A stretch of 64,000 bases of DNA, from assembly GCA_015680685.1 (NCBI GenBank), contig MNCI01013643.1, forward strand, positions 193,408 to 257,407, read 5' to 3'. Both the position numbers and the translations under genes were made by a program. The notes under the pieces are model-generated. The model made no database searches. It saw only the letters and a list, made by a program, of their open reading frames with translations, and had not been told where the DNA came from. This document shows, in pieces, positions 1-10,803 of this stretch; the stretch's first letter is position 1, and each line of letters begins with the position of its first letter. This stretch comes from Gnetum montanum. Lineage: Eukaryota; Streptophyta; Gnetopsida; Gnetales; Gnetaceae.

Positions 1-1985
1 CTTTACCAAAACTACATTATCAATGAGTACCTATTCATGCATTGTTGCCAAGAATTTGTATTGTTTTTTCCTTCAAGTAAGACAAACAAATTTAATTAGC
101 TATAATATAACATATTTTAGTGTAGGTATGTTCTTTAGTAAAAATAGAAAGGGACTTAATTAATTTTTCTAGCCATATATGTTAGTTATGAAATTTGAAA
201 TGTTATTATATCAACCATCATGCTTGGTTGAAGGCTAAGAATTTCATCTCCTTTTTTCTTTTTAACTCTATTTACTAAACATTAAATATTTTTGCTTGAG
301 AATGTATGCTTATATAGAAAGGTTTTGAATTTCAAGATATTGATTCTTACAATTTCATGAGTTTTGAACTTTTGTAGGGTATAAACAATTTTTGTTTTAT
401 TAGAAATTTGAGGTTAGTTAGAGCATTGCGAACATGCACAAAATCAATTTTGTATAAATCAGGATTCATGATCAACCCCAGCCATTTGAGCTTGTATTAG
501 CTGAACAATGTTGTTTAATCTAATCTTGTATGTTCCTTTGAATTAGAGGAAATCCATTTCTATCTCTATGAATAAGCCTTTATTTGAACTATGGACATTT
601 CAATTGACACAAAATTTGCAAAGGATGTATATTTTCTAACTATGTTTGAGCTTGTACTTGAACTAGCTATGATTATGAACTATACCACCCACATGTCCAA
701 CATTCAACTTGTAAAATCTTTATTAAATATTATATTTTATGTGACAAATATATGAACACTGTACCATGCATAACTTACATTTTGTTTTTTGGACTTGAAA
801 AGCCTTCTTTTGCAACACATTGAATATATATTCTTCAATTGCTTAAGTATGATACTCAGCTTTTTGAAATTAACCAATGAGGGGTTTTATTTTATTTTAT
901 TTTTGAATTTGAATGTATGCTGAGTTTTATGCTGAGTTTTATGAGCCTTTTTAATTGGCTACCTAAATTTTTAAATTATTTTATAATTTTTAATATTATA
1001 CTATTATCAAAGTCATAGCTATTATATTTGGTTACTTTGATTTATGTGAAAGAGGTTTTCCTTATGGAATGTATTAAATAGGTCTCTATTACTCAACATG
1101 ATATTTCCCTCAATTTGGGAGGTTGTATTATGTTTGGATTATGGAATCTTCCTATGTACTATCATTTATTTTCAATACTGCTATCAAAGTGTTAATATAT
1201 TTTTGTACTTTGCCAACTTACAATTGCCTTGAGATATAATGGTACAATGTGAGCTTCTCTATCTTATTGGAGGGTAGAACTTCAAGAGCTATGGAAGCTA
1301 CATTATCTATGTTCCTTTTTTAATCTTTACTTCAAATATCATTTGTATTACTTTTAGCCTATTTTAACGTTGGTTTGAAAAAAACCCTTAGGTTGAATTC
1401 TACCAGCCTTCCTATCCATATATTTATTGAATTAGTCTTGATCCTTTCTGCACATCAAAATATGATTGGCTTTGCACATCAAAATATGAACTTTAGATGC
1501 TTGGATTAATAATGTTTTCCTTATTTAAATTTGAATTCATATTTAGCATAAAAGGCTTGACCTCTCCATTGAATTAGCTCAATTTGCCATTTTGCATTAT
1601 CTGTAAATGCATGTTGAGAATGGTTATTAAAAGGTTTGTTCCATGGTAGCTCATACTATGTAAGATAGATCCTAGGAGCATCTATGGATGAGGTAAAGTT
1701 TAAGCTTTATGATATATAATCTATTTTTTTAATGATTTGGAAAGTAAACACCTTAATGTGATGATGACCTCTGTTTGTGACTAGCACATTATGATGAATT
1801 TAAATGATGACCTTAAAATATCTTTTTATTATTAAAATAAATTATTTTTAAGTTTCAAGTCAAGGTTGACCAAAAATAACTTCTACCTGTAATTGTTTAA
1901 ATGGTAAAGAGGAATAATTAAAAAAATACGAAGAAGAGTTTGGTAGATATTATCAAAGCTATGGATTAAGGTCTATTGAAAATGC
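1..1985. other. AT-rich intergenic DNA, nothing recognised
   Basis: No open frame, RNA gene or transposon domain can be supported here. The stretch is strongly AT-rich with scattered T- and A-runs and two nearby copies of GCTGAGTTTTATG around 918-942. Confidence 0.6.
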
Positions 1986-2283
1986 NNNNNNNNNNNNNNN
2001 NNNNNNNNNNNNNNNNNNNNNNNNNNNNNNNNNNNNNNNNNNNNNNNNNNNNNNNNNNNNNNNNNNNNNNNNNNNNNNNNNNNNNNNNNNNNNNNNNNNN
2101 NNNNNNNNNNNNNNNNNNNNNNNNNNNNNNNNNNNNNNNNNNNNNNNNNNNNNNNNNNNNNNNNNNNNNNNNNNNNNNNNNNNNNNNNNNNNNNNNNNNN
2201 NNNNNNNNNNNNNNNNNNNNNNNNNNNNNNNNNNNNNNNNNNNNNNNNNNNNNNNNNNNNNNNNNNNNNNNNNNNNNNNNNNN
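1986..2283. other. Assembly gap (298 N)
   Basis: A run of N. By comparison with the intact 3' LTR at 6754, the first 51 bases of the copia 5' LTR should lie at the right end of this gap, so the element would start near 2233 if the gap length is right. Confidence 0.99.
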
Positions 2284-2580
2284 TTAATAATGGAGCATCA
2301 TGTTATTAGCTCCTTATTCTTAGATGTTTGTTGCTAATTTTTAAGATGTAGTTGGTTGTTTTCTATTAGTGTGCTTTTGCATGTAAGTGTGTTGCATGTT
2401 GTCCATTTGGAGTGTTTCATGTTATTCATTTGAAGTGCTACATGTTGGACAAGTATTGTGTTGCATGCTGTTCATTTTGATTCCTTGTCCTATAAATGGG
2501 TAGCTTATGTCTAATGTTGTGTGTGAAAGAAATTAATAAAATTTTCATTTGCATTTTCTTTGTTCTCTTTGTTTTTAACA
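2284..2580 (+). repeat. Copia 5' LTR (partial)
   Basis: Matches 6805-7083 nearly base for base with scattered substitutions and one short indel. It carries a TATA box (TATAAATGGG at 2491) and ends GTTTTTAACA directly before the primer site. About 51 bases at its start fall in the N gap. Confidence 0.92.
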
Positions 2581-2583
2581 TAG

Positions 2584-2595
2584 TGGTATCAGAGT
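2584..2595 (+). other. Primer-binding site, initiator Met tRNA type
   Basis: TGGTATCAGAGT lies three bases after the 5' LTR end. This is the usual copia primer site complementary to the 3' end of initiator methionine tRNA, with the last base changed. Confidence 0.88.
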
Positions 2596-2690
2596 GAGGT
2601 TAAGAGCTACCAAAGTGAGATAGAGTCCAGTAGCAGTAGCTTTATTTGTATTCAATTTGTTTTGTTTTGTTTTGTAGTAGCAACTCATAA

Positions 2691-3900
2691 ATGACATCCT
2701 TTGAGAATTTCGTGCAACTTGCTATTCCTTGTTTCAATGGTCATTATAACCATTAGAGCATGTTGATGGAGAATTTCCTAAGATCAAGAGTATTGGAAAG
2801 TCATTGACTTTGGGATAGTGGAACCAACAATAGGTACTACATTGATAGATGCATAGAGGACAAAGCTAGAAGAACAAAGGTTGAAGGATCTTAAGGCAAA
2901 GAATTATCTCTTCCAAGTGATTGACTAATCGATCTTGGAAATAATTATCTAGAAGGACACCTCCAATTAGATTTGGAATTCCATGAAGAAGAAATACCAA
3001 GGGTCAACATGAGAAAGAAGAATACAACTTTAAGCACTTCACATCAAGTCTGAGACTTTACACATGAAGTCAAAGAGATGGTTTTAGATTATTTCTCCAA
3101 AATGATGGCCATTGCTAATAAGATGTGAATCAATGGTGATAAGATTGAGGACATTACCATCATTGGAAAAAGTCTATGCACAATGACACTAATATTCAAT
3201 CTTGTTTATAGCATTGAAGAATCCAAAGATATTGATGCACTTTCACTTGATGAGTTGCAGAGTTCATTAATGGTTCATGAGTAAAAAGTGCTTCAATAGG
3301 ACAATGAAGAGAAAGCATTACAAGATGAAATCAATCCAAATGGATTAGATCATGGAAAAGGAAAATGGAAGGACAATAACTCATAGCACAAGTTAGAAGA
3401 TTAGAACCATGCTATAGATTTCATAGGGAAAGGAAGAGGTCGTAACAAATCTACTGGTCACAAACCAAAGAATGTAGATAAGTCAAAAGGTGAATGTTTC
3501 AGATGTTACAAGTATGGATCTGAATGTTGAATGAAGTTGTATAAAGAATGTGGTGAAAAATCTAACCTTGAAGAGAGTGAAGGAGGACAAGTCTCTCTTT
3601 TGATGGCTTTTCATACCACAGAAGAAATGCATTAAAACCTATGGTATTTAGATATAAATCTACATTTTTTGAATTGAATGAATCCTTTCAAAATATTGTA
3701 AAGTTTGGAGATAACTTAATAGTTTCTATTATGGGCAAATAAAATGTAAAAATCTAAACCAAAGAAAATTTTATTTAGATTATTTCTAATGCTTTCTTTA
3801 TTCTAGATCTGAAAAAAATTTTCTTAGTATTGGTCAACTCCAAGAAAAGGGATAGGAGATCGTTATCAAAGAAGGAGTTTGTTGGATTCAAGATTCAAAG
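2691..3900 (+). pseudogene. Copia gag and protease region, broken
   Basis: The ATG at 2691 opens a frame reading MTSFENFVQLAIPCFNGHYN, the usual start of a plant copia Gag that packages the element RNA. Near 3489-3530 lies a decayed zinc knuckle (C-F-R-C-Y-K-Y-G-S-E-C), followed by a stop where the motif would continue. Around 3640-3660 a WYLD segment marks the protease start, but the active-site DxG can no longer be read (aspartate, then Ile-Asn). Several stops and shifts interrupt the frame. It cannot make a full Gag or protease. Confidence 0.82.
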
Positions 3901-5110
3901 AAGGGGTTAATTGCTCAAGTTAACATGATGATGAATTGAATGTTTCCTCTACATCTCCACAATACCACACATTCATGTTCCTCTACTAAGGTGAAGGATG
4001 TAGCATGGCTTTGGCATTATCACTATGAACATCTAAACTTTAGTGGACTAAAGACATTCTAGTAGAACAATATGATGATTAGTATTCCTCAAATTGATGT
4101 CCCTTCGCAAGTTTGTGAAGAATGTGTTGTTAGCAAACAACATCGTGATCATTTTCCAAAATGAAAATCATGGAGAGTAAAGAAGGTGCTAGAGCTAATT
4201 CATTTAGATATTTGCAAGCCAATTACTCTAGCATCAAATAAAGGTAAACATTATTTTATAACCTTCACTGATGATTATAGTTGAAAAACTTGTGTTTATT
4301 TTTTGCAGGAAAAATCTACGACATTTTTAGTATGTAAAAACTTCAAGACATAGGTCAAAAAAGAAGTTGGTTGCATGATAAAAATTCTTCACACTAATCC
4401 TAGAGGAGATTACAACTCACAAGAATTCATTAATTTTTGTTAGATGCAAGGAGTTCAAAGGAAATTTACAATAGCCCACACACCACAACAAAGTGGTGTA
4501 TCTAAAAGGAAGAATTGGACAATTTTGAACATGGTGCAAAGCATATTAACAATGAGTGGATTTTTGAAAATATTTTGGCCTAAAGCAGTAAACTAGAGTG
4601 TTAATGTTTTGAATAGAAGTTGTATGTTTTCTATTCAAAACATTACACTGAAAGAAGCTTGGAATGGTTGCAGAATAAGTGTTGATCATTTTAGAATTTT
4701 TGATTGCATAGTGTATGCTCATATCCTAGATGAGAAGAGAAGAAAGCTAGATGATAAAGGAGAAAAATGTATTTTTCTTAGTGTCAATGAGTAGTCCAAA
4801 GCCTACAAGGTATATAATTCTGACTAACAAAATTATTATGAGTTATGATGTGTTTTTTGATGAAGATAGCTTCTGGGATTTAGAAGATAATAAAGGTGGA
4901 TAATGTATTCCAAAAAGTTTCTATGATGAAGGAGAAAGAAAAAATGACCTACCTATGGAGAGAAAGCAACACTCAATAGATCTAGCTCCAACAACTGCAC
5001 AAAGTCCACCAGCTCGTATAACTAATGAATTATCAAGGGAACAATTTGAAATAGTAAGCAGCTCATGCTCTCAACGTGTTAAAAGACGATCAACTTGGAT
5101 GGAGGATTAT
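3901..5110 (+). pseudogene. Copia integrase, broken
   Basis: The HHCC zinc-binding part is readable: WHYHYEHLNFSGLK near 4012-4055 and CEECVVSKQHRDHF near 4117-4158. In the catalytic core the first acidic residue survives (LIHLDI, about 4197). The second is Asn (HTNPRGDYNSQEF, about 4390-4430) and the third is Lys (PQQSGVSKRKNWTI, about 4488-4530). Both changes are what G-to-A transitions would give. The C-terminal part runs on near 4590-4795. Its family role is strand transfer of element cDNA into the genome; this copy should be inactive. Confidence 0.86.
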
Positions 5111-5199
5111 GAGGTATAAGGAATAAACCACAACAAAGACCCACTTACTCATTTTTCTCTATTTTTTAGATATATTAGCTTTCAAAGATGCTATTAGAG

Positions 5200-6722
5200 A
5201 ATCAAACTAGAAAAAGGTGATGGATGCTGAAATTGCAGCCAATGAAAGAAATAACACTTAGAAGTTGATAGAGCTTCCAAAAGAGAAAAAGACCATTGGT
5301 GTGAAGTGGGTGTACAAGAAAAAGCTAAAGGAGAATGGAAGTCAATAAGTACAAAGCATGTGTAGTAGTAAAAGGCAATAAGCAAGAGTTTAGGGTCAAT
5401 TATAAAAAAGTTTTTCTCCAATTACAAAGCATGATACAATTAGATTAGTAATTACTTTGGTTGCACAAAATTCATGTCCTATCTTCTAGTTGGACATGAA
5501 ATCAACATTCTTGCATGTAGACTTGGAAGAACAGGTATTCATTGATCAACCTCCTGGTTATATTAAGACTAGAAATGAGCATAAAGTGCCTAAATTTAAG
5601 AAGGCTCTATATGGACTAAAATAAGCTCCACGAGCTTGATATAGTCAAATTAAAGCTTATTTTTTTGGAGAAATTTTTAGAAAATGTCCATATGAACATA
5701 CACTTTTTATCAAAATTGGAGATGAAGGGAAAGTGCTTTTTGTGTGCTTATATGTTGATGATATAATTTATATAGGTAATGATGAATAAATGTTTGAAAA
5801 ATTCAATAAGTCTATGATGATTAAATTTGATATGTTAGACCTTGGTTTTTTGCATTATTTTCTTGGCATAGAAGTTGTTCAAACTTCTGTTAGTATTTTT
5901 CTTTCTTAAAATAAATACATCCAAGAGATTTTATATAGGTTTTAGATGAAGAATTGCAACTCAATGAGCATCCCAACTAAGTTTGGTTTGAAGCTAACTA
6001 AAGATCAAGAAGGGAAGAAGTTTGACAACACACTTTACAAGAAAATTATGGAAAGTTTGATGTATTTAAATGTAACAAGGCCAAACATAATGTATTCTGT
6101 AAGTTTAATTAGTAGATATATGGAAAGCCCAATAGAGATGCATTTATTTACTACCAAGAGGATCATTCATTACTTATAAGGTACAAGAAAATTTGGGCTA
6201 TTCTACAAGAAGGAAGACAAGTCAAATTTAATTAGCTTGACTGATAGTGACTATGTTGGGAATCAAGATGATCGAAAAAGCACTGTAGGATATATTTTTA
6301 AGCTTGGTTCATTTGTTGTTTCATGGTCCTCAAAAAAGCAATTGATCATCACTTTATCGACCACTAAAGTTGAATTTGTAGCTGCAACTTCATGTGTCTA
6401 TGTAGCTATTTGGTTGAAGAAAATTCCTAAAGAGCTACATATGGAGCAACAAGAAGCCATGAAAATTTACTATGATAGCAGTTCAACAATTAAAGTTTCA
6501 AAAAATCTAGTTCTCCATGGATGAAGCAAGCATATAAATGTGAAATATCACTTGTTAAGGGATCTGATGAATAATGGAGTCATTGAGATAATTTTCTATA
6601 GAAGTGAAGAATAGGTTGCTGATATTCTAACCAAGCCTCTAACATTGGTTATGTTTCTGAAGCCAAGGAAGTTACTTGATATTTTTACTTTGAAAGAAGC
6701 TACACAACTTGAAGTAAACTGA
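5200..6722 (+). pseudogene. Copia reverse transcriptase and RNase H, broken
   Basis: The RT part has LDMKSTFLHVDLEEQVFIDQ near 5495-5555 (copia normally has an acidic residue where LHVDL begins the catalytic loop), an ALYGLK-type segment near 5605, and the catalytic LYVDDI at about 5749. RNase H follows: DSDYVGNQDDRKSTVGY from 6243, SWSSKKQ near 6328, and ADILTKPL near 6619, ending in a natural-looking stop at 6720-6722. The open stretches 5946-6179 and 6237-6524 belong to it. Stops and shifts at several places break the polyprotein, so this is a fossil. Confidence 0.9.
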
Positions 6723-6740
6723 ATGTTGAAGAGCATTTGA

Positions 6741-6753
6741 GTTTAAGGGAGGG
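6741..6753 (+). other. Polypurine tract of the copia element
   Basis: GTTTAAGGGAGGG sits directly before the 3' LTR start TGTTAAG. This is the expected plus-strand primer position. Confidence 0.85.
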
Positions 6754-7083
6754 TGTTAAGAAATGTGGCTCTATTATTTAGTGTTCCTAGTCTTTAGGAT
6801 TTTGTTAATAATGGAGCATAATGTTATTAGCTCCTTATTATTAGATGTTTGTTATTGATTTTTTAGATGTAGTTGGTTGTTTTTTGTTAGTGTGCTTCAT
6901 GTTGTCCATTTGGAGTGTTGCATGTTATTCATTTGAAGTGCTACATGTTGGACAAGTGTCATGTTGCATGTTGTCCATATCAATTCCTTGGCCTATAAAT
7001 GGGCAGTTTATGTCTGATGTTGTGTGTGAGAGAAATCAATAAAATTCTCATTTTCATTTTCTTTATTCTATTTATTTTTAACA
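6754..7083 (+). repeat. Copia 3' LTR, complete
   Basis: 330 bp with termini TGTTAA and TTAACA, a TATA box at 6994 and an AATAAAA polyadenylation-like signal near 7037. It is a direct repeat of 2284-2580 over their shared part. Confidence 0.93.
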
Positions 7084-7415
7084 ATTTATTTACAATTCTT
7101 CATCTCATCTTCAATAATTTTTTCCTTCTAGTTTTTTAATCGTCCTTTCAGTGGCTTTCTTAGTTTAGAAATGTAGCAACCTTAGGCTCATCTTATCTTT
7201 TTTGCTTGAATAATGTAAAATATCAATCCTGTAACTTTTCTAAAGTAGAAGCCACTCTAACTCATCCTTGATTGTTTGTATTATGTAACTTGTCTCTTCC
7301 AATAAAATCTAACATATATATAAGTATTCACATTTTTTGACACATTGATTTGTTGTTCCTACCTCTTTTCTACTTCCCATCATTTAGTACCATATAAGAT
7401 AACAAGTGTGATTTT
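7084..7415. other. No recognised feature
   Basis: AT-rich flank of the copia element. No coding frame, terminal repeat or RNA gene is seen. Confidence 0.5.
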
Positions 7416-7545
7416 TGTTGATGATGAGTAAATATGGGTCACACAGTGACACCCTAAGAAAACATGTTTTAAGAGACTATTGCCTATGGTGCCTTTTGTA
7501 TCGTTATGGAAACCTAGGAATAGACTTAGCTGGTGAGGGCAATGT
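7416..7545 (-). repeat. Inverted fragment of the gypsy LTR end seen at 12835-12970
   Basis: Read on the minus strand, this segment aligns by eye with the last ~115 bases of the LTR ending at 12954. Shared blocks include CTAAG(T/A)(C/T)TATTCCTAGGTTT, GGCACCATAGGCAATAGTCT versus GGCACAATAGGTGATAGTCT, and the terminal ATCAACAAAA. The match seems to run a few bases past the proposed LTR terminus. It is a truncated LTR piece in opposite orientation, so a second member of that family was once here. Confidence 0.65.
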
Positions 7546-8730
7546 GGTGTTTTAATAGATAAAAACCATTAAAAATGTTGATACATTTTTAAGAACAAAT
7601 TTTTAAAATTAAGAAATTTAATTAAATGGTAATAATAAATGATTGTTAAAACAACATATAGGACTATTGATAATGGATTTATTATCTTTTGGAAAATAAA
7701 CTTTAAGAAATAAATTAAGAAAGTGAGAAGGAATATTAAATCAAACAACTATTCATTGAAGTTTAAAAAATGAGGGTAAAAATTTATCAATAACTTAAAG
7801 GAAAATCAACATAAACTTTTGATACAAACAAAGGCCTTCTTATATAAAATGTCTCTTTTACTACAAATAACAAAACACTCAACAAAGATTGAAGCTCATA
7901 GCACTTGGAAAATAAAATCAAGGTTTCAACAAGAGACTTAGCTTAGTATAGAGCCTTAGATCTATTTGGATAAATGGATAACCTCTTGCGCAAGCTTATT
8001 TGTCCTTGCCTCTTAGAAGCACACCTCCTCCAAGCCTGTGCCCTCCCTACTCTGATTCGTTCTAGCTTCTAATCTGACCCCTTCTAGTAGCACCTCTTCA
8101 AAACTAGTCCCTCCCATTGTTCATATTCTAGGGAAGGCTTTATGAGTTCTAATTTTCCCTCCCCTTCCTTTGATGTCACCTCACCTTTTGCCAATTCCCC
8201 TCCCATTGAAACCTACACATCAAAACCCATGAAAGTGAAATCCAAAGTGTTATGAAAGGAAAAATAGAGAATCTTAAACAATTTTTTTAAAGCAAACATT
8301 TATGAATTATTATGTGCATTGAACCAAAGTCAACATAAACATTAATAATTCTTATGTAAATCTATTAATGTATCTAGAACCTAAATTGCATACAAAGTAT
8401 TCGATGTGGTTGTTGCAACTATTGAACTAGATGTATTTGATGCCATCGTGACATTTTGTGCTTCTATCTAGGACTCTTGCAGCCAAGTTTGGAGGCTACT
8501 TTAGGTCAAACTTCTCAAAATTATTAATTCCTATTAAAGGGAAATCTAAATATATGGTTATACCAAGAGAGCCTTTCTATAAACAAGTGGTAACAACTTT
8601 TGATCAACAAAATCAATCTTTGGAAAATTAAAATTTGGGCTTGGTGAACATGTTATAAATGACCATGAGTTAAATTTTAGAAATAAATCCTTTTGCTTCT
8701 AGTGAATGTGAAGAAATCTATTAAGATACC
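7546..8730. other. No gene seen; C-rich patch at 8030-8240
   Basis: AT-rich except for about 200 bases near 8030-8240 that are pyrimidine-rich. No supported frame. It may be further internal debris of the gypsy remnant to the right. Confidence 0.45.
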
Positions 8731-8955
8731 TTGCCTTATCATCAACATGATGAAAAAACATTCCTTTTAGGTGACCCACCACCATTAGGAGAGGACAAAT
8801 ATATAAATGAGATCCCAACCATTAAAACATTAGAAGGTGTGTCAAATTTTGATGACATATCCATTGAACATATTCCTAGAGAAGAAAATTATGTTTCTGA
8901 TTTATTACCTCAAATGGCCACTACTCTACATGTTCCTTTTAAACACAATGCTTAG
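8731..8955 (+). pseudogene. Ty3/gypsy RNase H C-terminal fragment (probable)
   Basis: An open stretch of 74 codons includes ISIEHIPREENYVSDLL near 8858-8908. This resembles the segment closing RNase H in plant gypsy elements, where an IPREEN-like motif precedes the last catalytic aspartate. Nothing of the rest of RNase H is readable upstream. It lies before an RT N-terminal fragment, which is the reverse of normal order, so the locus is rearranged. Confidence 0.55.
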
Positions 8956-9159
8956 GATTCTAAAATAATTATTGAAAAGGTTAACTCATATTCTATTCTA
9001 GATTATATCTTTTCTTTTCAAGTTTTGATGATGATGATCATATTCATGAAGTTCTATTTTCAAAGGGTAAATTTAGTGATTAATATTTTAAAGTTTCTTA
9101 AATTAATGAAGAATTTAAATTAGAGGATGTCACATTTTTCAAATAAGATCTCTCATAAA

Positions 9160-9645
9160 ATAGTGACCAGAGAAGCTTTATTTGATGACTTACAAAAACT
9201 TAGATTTGTTAGACCTAAGATTGAAACTTAGATGAAAGAAGAACTTGATGAACTTTTAGAATCTAAAATTATTTATCATGTGAAACTTTTAAGTTGGACA
9301 TCAAATTTAGTGCTTGATAGATAAAAAATAAGTGTATTATGATTATGTATTGATTTTCATAATCTTGATCATCAACAAATTGTTAAGAGATGGTTTGATA
9401 AGAAATATGTAGGTAAAGTCTTTAAAATAGAAGATCTATTCTTAAAAAGAGATAGAGCTCAAACAAGTCCTCAAATTAGGTTTTCTCCTATGTGGTTAGG
9501 TCCATTCCAGGTTACATATGTCATTGGACTTGATGTTTACAAAATTACAAAATTGCAAAGATATAAGTTACATAGGAATTTTAATGCATTTCATCTAAAG
9601 CATTTCTACTCAAGTGCCCTATGCGAACACCTAGTAGATCCTTAG
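9160..9645 (+). pseudogene. Gypsy RT start joined to integrase C-terminus
   Basis: Around 9205-9375 the readable frame gives PKIET, stop, MKEELDELLESKIIYHV, then WTSNLVLD and CIDFHNLDH. This is the entry segment of a gypsy reverse transcriptase up to the first palm motif. Within about ten bases the text becomes KRWFDKKYVGKVF (9385 on) and then MWLGPFQVTYVIGLDVYKI, the C-terminal chromatin-side part of a gypsy integrase, ending with TAG at 9643-9645. The catalytic RT palm, RNase H and the integrase core are missing between them, so a large internal deletion has fused the two ends. Confidence 0.75.
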
Positions 9646-10803
9646 TTGCATGTTTTCTTCCCCTTTACCATGCATTTCATTTGTATATAGTTTCATGTGC
9701 ATGTTTTCTTTGCATTTCCATCATTTTTTTCTTAGCATATTGGCTTGGTTTGATTTTTACTTTTCATATGATTTTAGTAATAATTATGGTCATTTGTGTT
9801 ACTAGGCATTGGGTCATCATAACACCATTGGAAAATAATGTAAGTATAATGATTTATATGATATATCCTATAACTATTAGATAAAATCTCCTTTATATCA
9901 TATATTTCAATAATGCTATGATTCTTCCTAGTCTATTTCAAGGTTTTAGTTTTATTAGTTATGTTGGATTATGGAGAATGAGATTTATGCTAACTTATCA
10001 TGTAATCATCATGATGATGTGAGTGTAGGATATGTGAAGTTAGAGAATGGTTAGCCACAATCACTAGGTGACCTTGGAAAACATCATTTTTCCTCTCATA
10101 AGCCACAGCCCTCAAGTGTGATGATCCATGGCTATCCTGTGAACAACAAGGTGAAGTGTATTCATCTCTACTTGAGAACCCTTAGCCAGTCAGGAGACCT
10201 ACTATGATTCCATCTAGATTGTAATTAAAGGCACATACATGAAGGTTCAACTATACCATGGGAAAATTTCTGCAAGGACTGTGTCCTTTGGCAGCGTAGC
10301 TAACTAGCTAGACTCATGTTGGAATTCTTACCTTAAAAATAAAGTATACCATGACCAATTCTCAACAACAACAAGAAGAAAAAAAAGACAAAATAAAAAG
10401 AATGAGGACCATGTTCATTGGTAGTATAATAAGTTCTTAAGTGTGATAGGTTCCAATAGCAATCCTCACCCTAGCCTCCATTCCCCTTTTGAAACTACTT
10501 TTCCAAAATTCAAAAAAAAAAAAAAAAGAGAAAGAGAAAAGAAAATAATCTCTTTTCACCCATTCCCTTTCTCAATGTCATAAAAAAAAAAAGAGAAAGA
10601 GTCCCAAGGAAAAATTCAAAAGTTGTGGCTAGCCATGATCTCTCTTGATTATATGGTTATTTTAATCATGTTTTTTTTTTCAAGTTTTAATTTATCTATG
10701 TTTTATGATCTTTTTGATCCTTTATATTTTGCATCTCTTTTTAAAATTTCTATGGTTTTGTTGATCCTTGCACTTGCATGCAATTTTTAGTTTGGGGGCT
10801 AAG
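9646..10803. other. 3' untranslated part of a gypsy remnant, with A-tracts and polypurine site
   Basis: No gene is seen. Long A-runs occur at 10509-10530 and 10583-10593. A G-run site, TTTGGGGGCTAAG, ends at 10803 directly before the proposed LTR start TGTTGAC and would serve as the polypurine tract. Confidence 0.5.

Larger units (their letters stand above)
2284..7083 (+). mobile_element. Ty1/copia LTR retrotransposon, degenerate, 5' end in gap
   Basis: Two direct LTR copies flank a primer-binding site, a broken gag-pol in copia order (gag, protease, integrase, reverse transcriptase, RNase H) and a polypurine tract. Both LTR ends fit the pattern TGTTAA...TTAACA. The coding part has many in-frame stops and at least two integrase catalytic residues are changed, so this copy is not autonomous. 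The 5' LTR start lies in the gap, so no target-site duplication can be read. The flank after the 3' LTR starts ATTTA. Confidence 0.93.

Noticed and set aside
1976-2287. 103-codon open frame across the first gap
   Set aside because: It consists of N bases; only three real codons precede the gap.
9621-9884. 87-codon hydrophobic frame after the gypsy integrase tail
   Set aside because: It overlaps the integrase end in another frame and is AT-driven; no family support.
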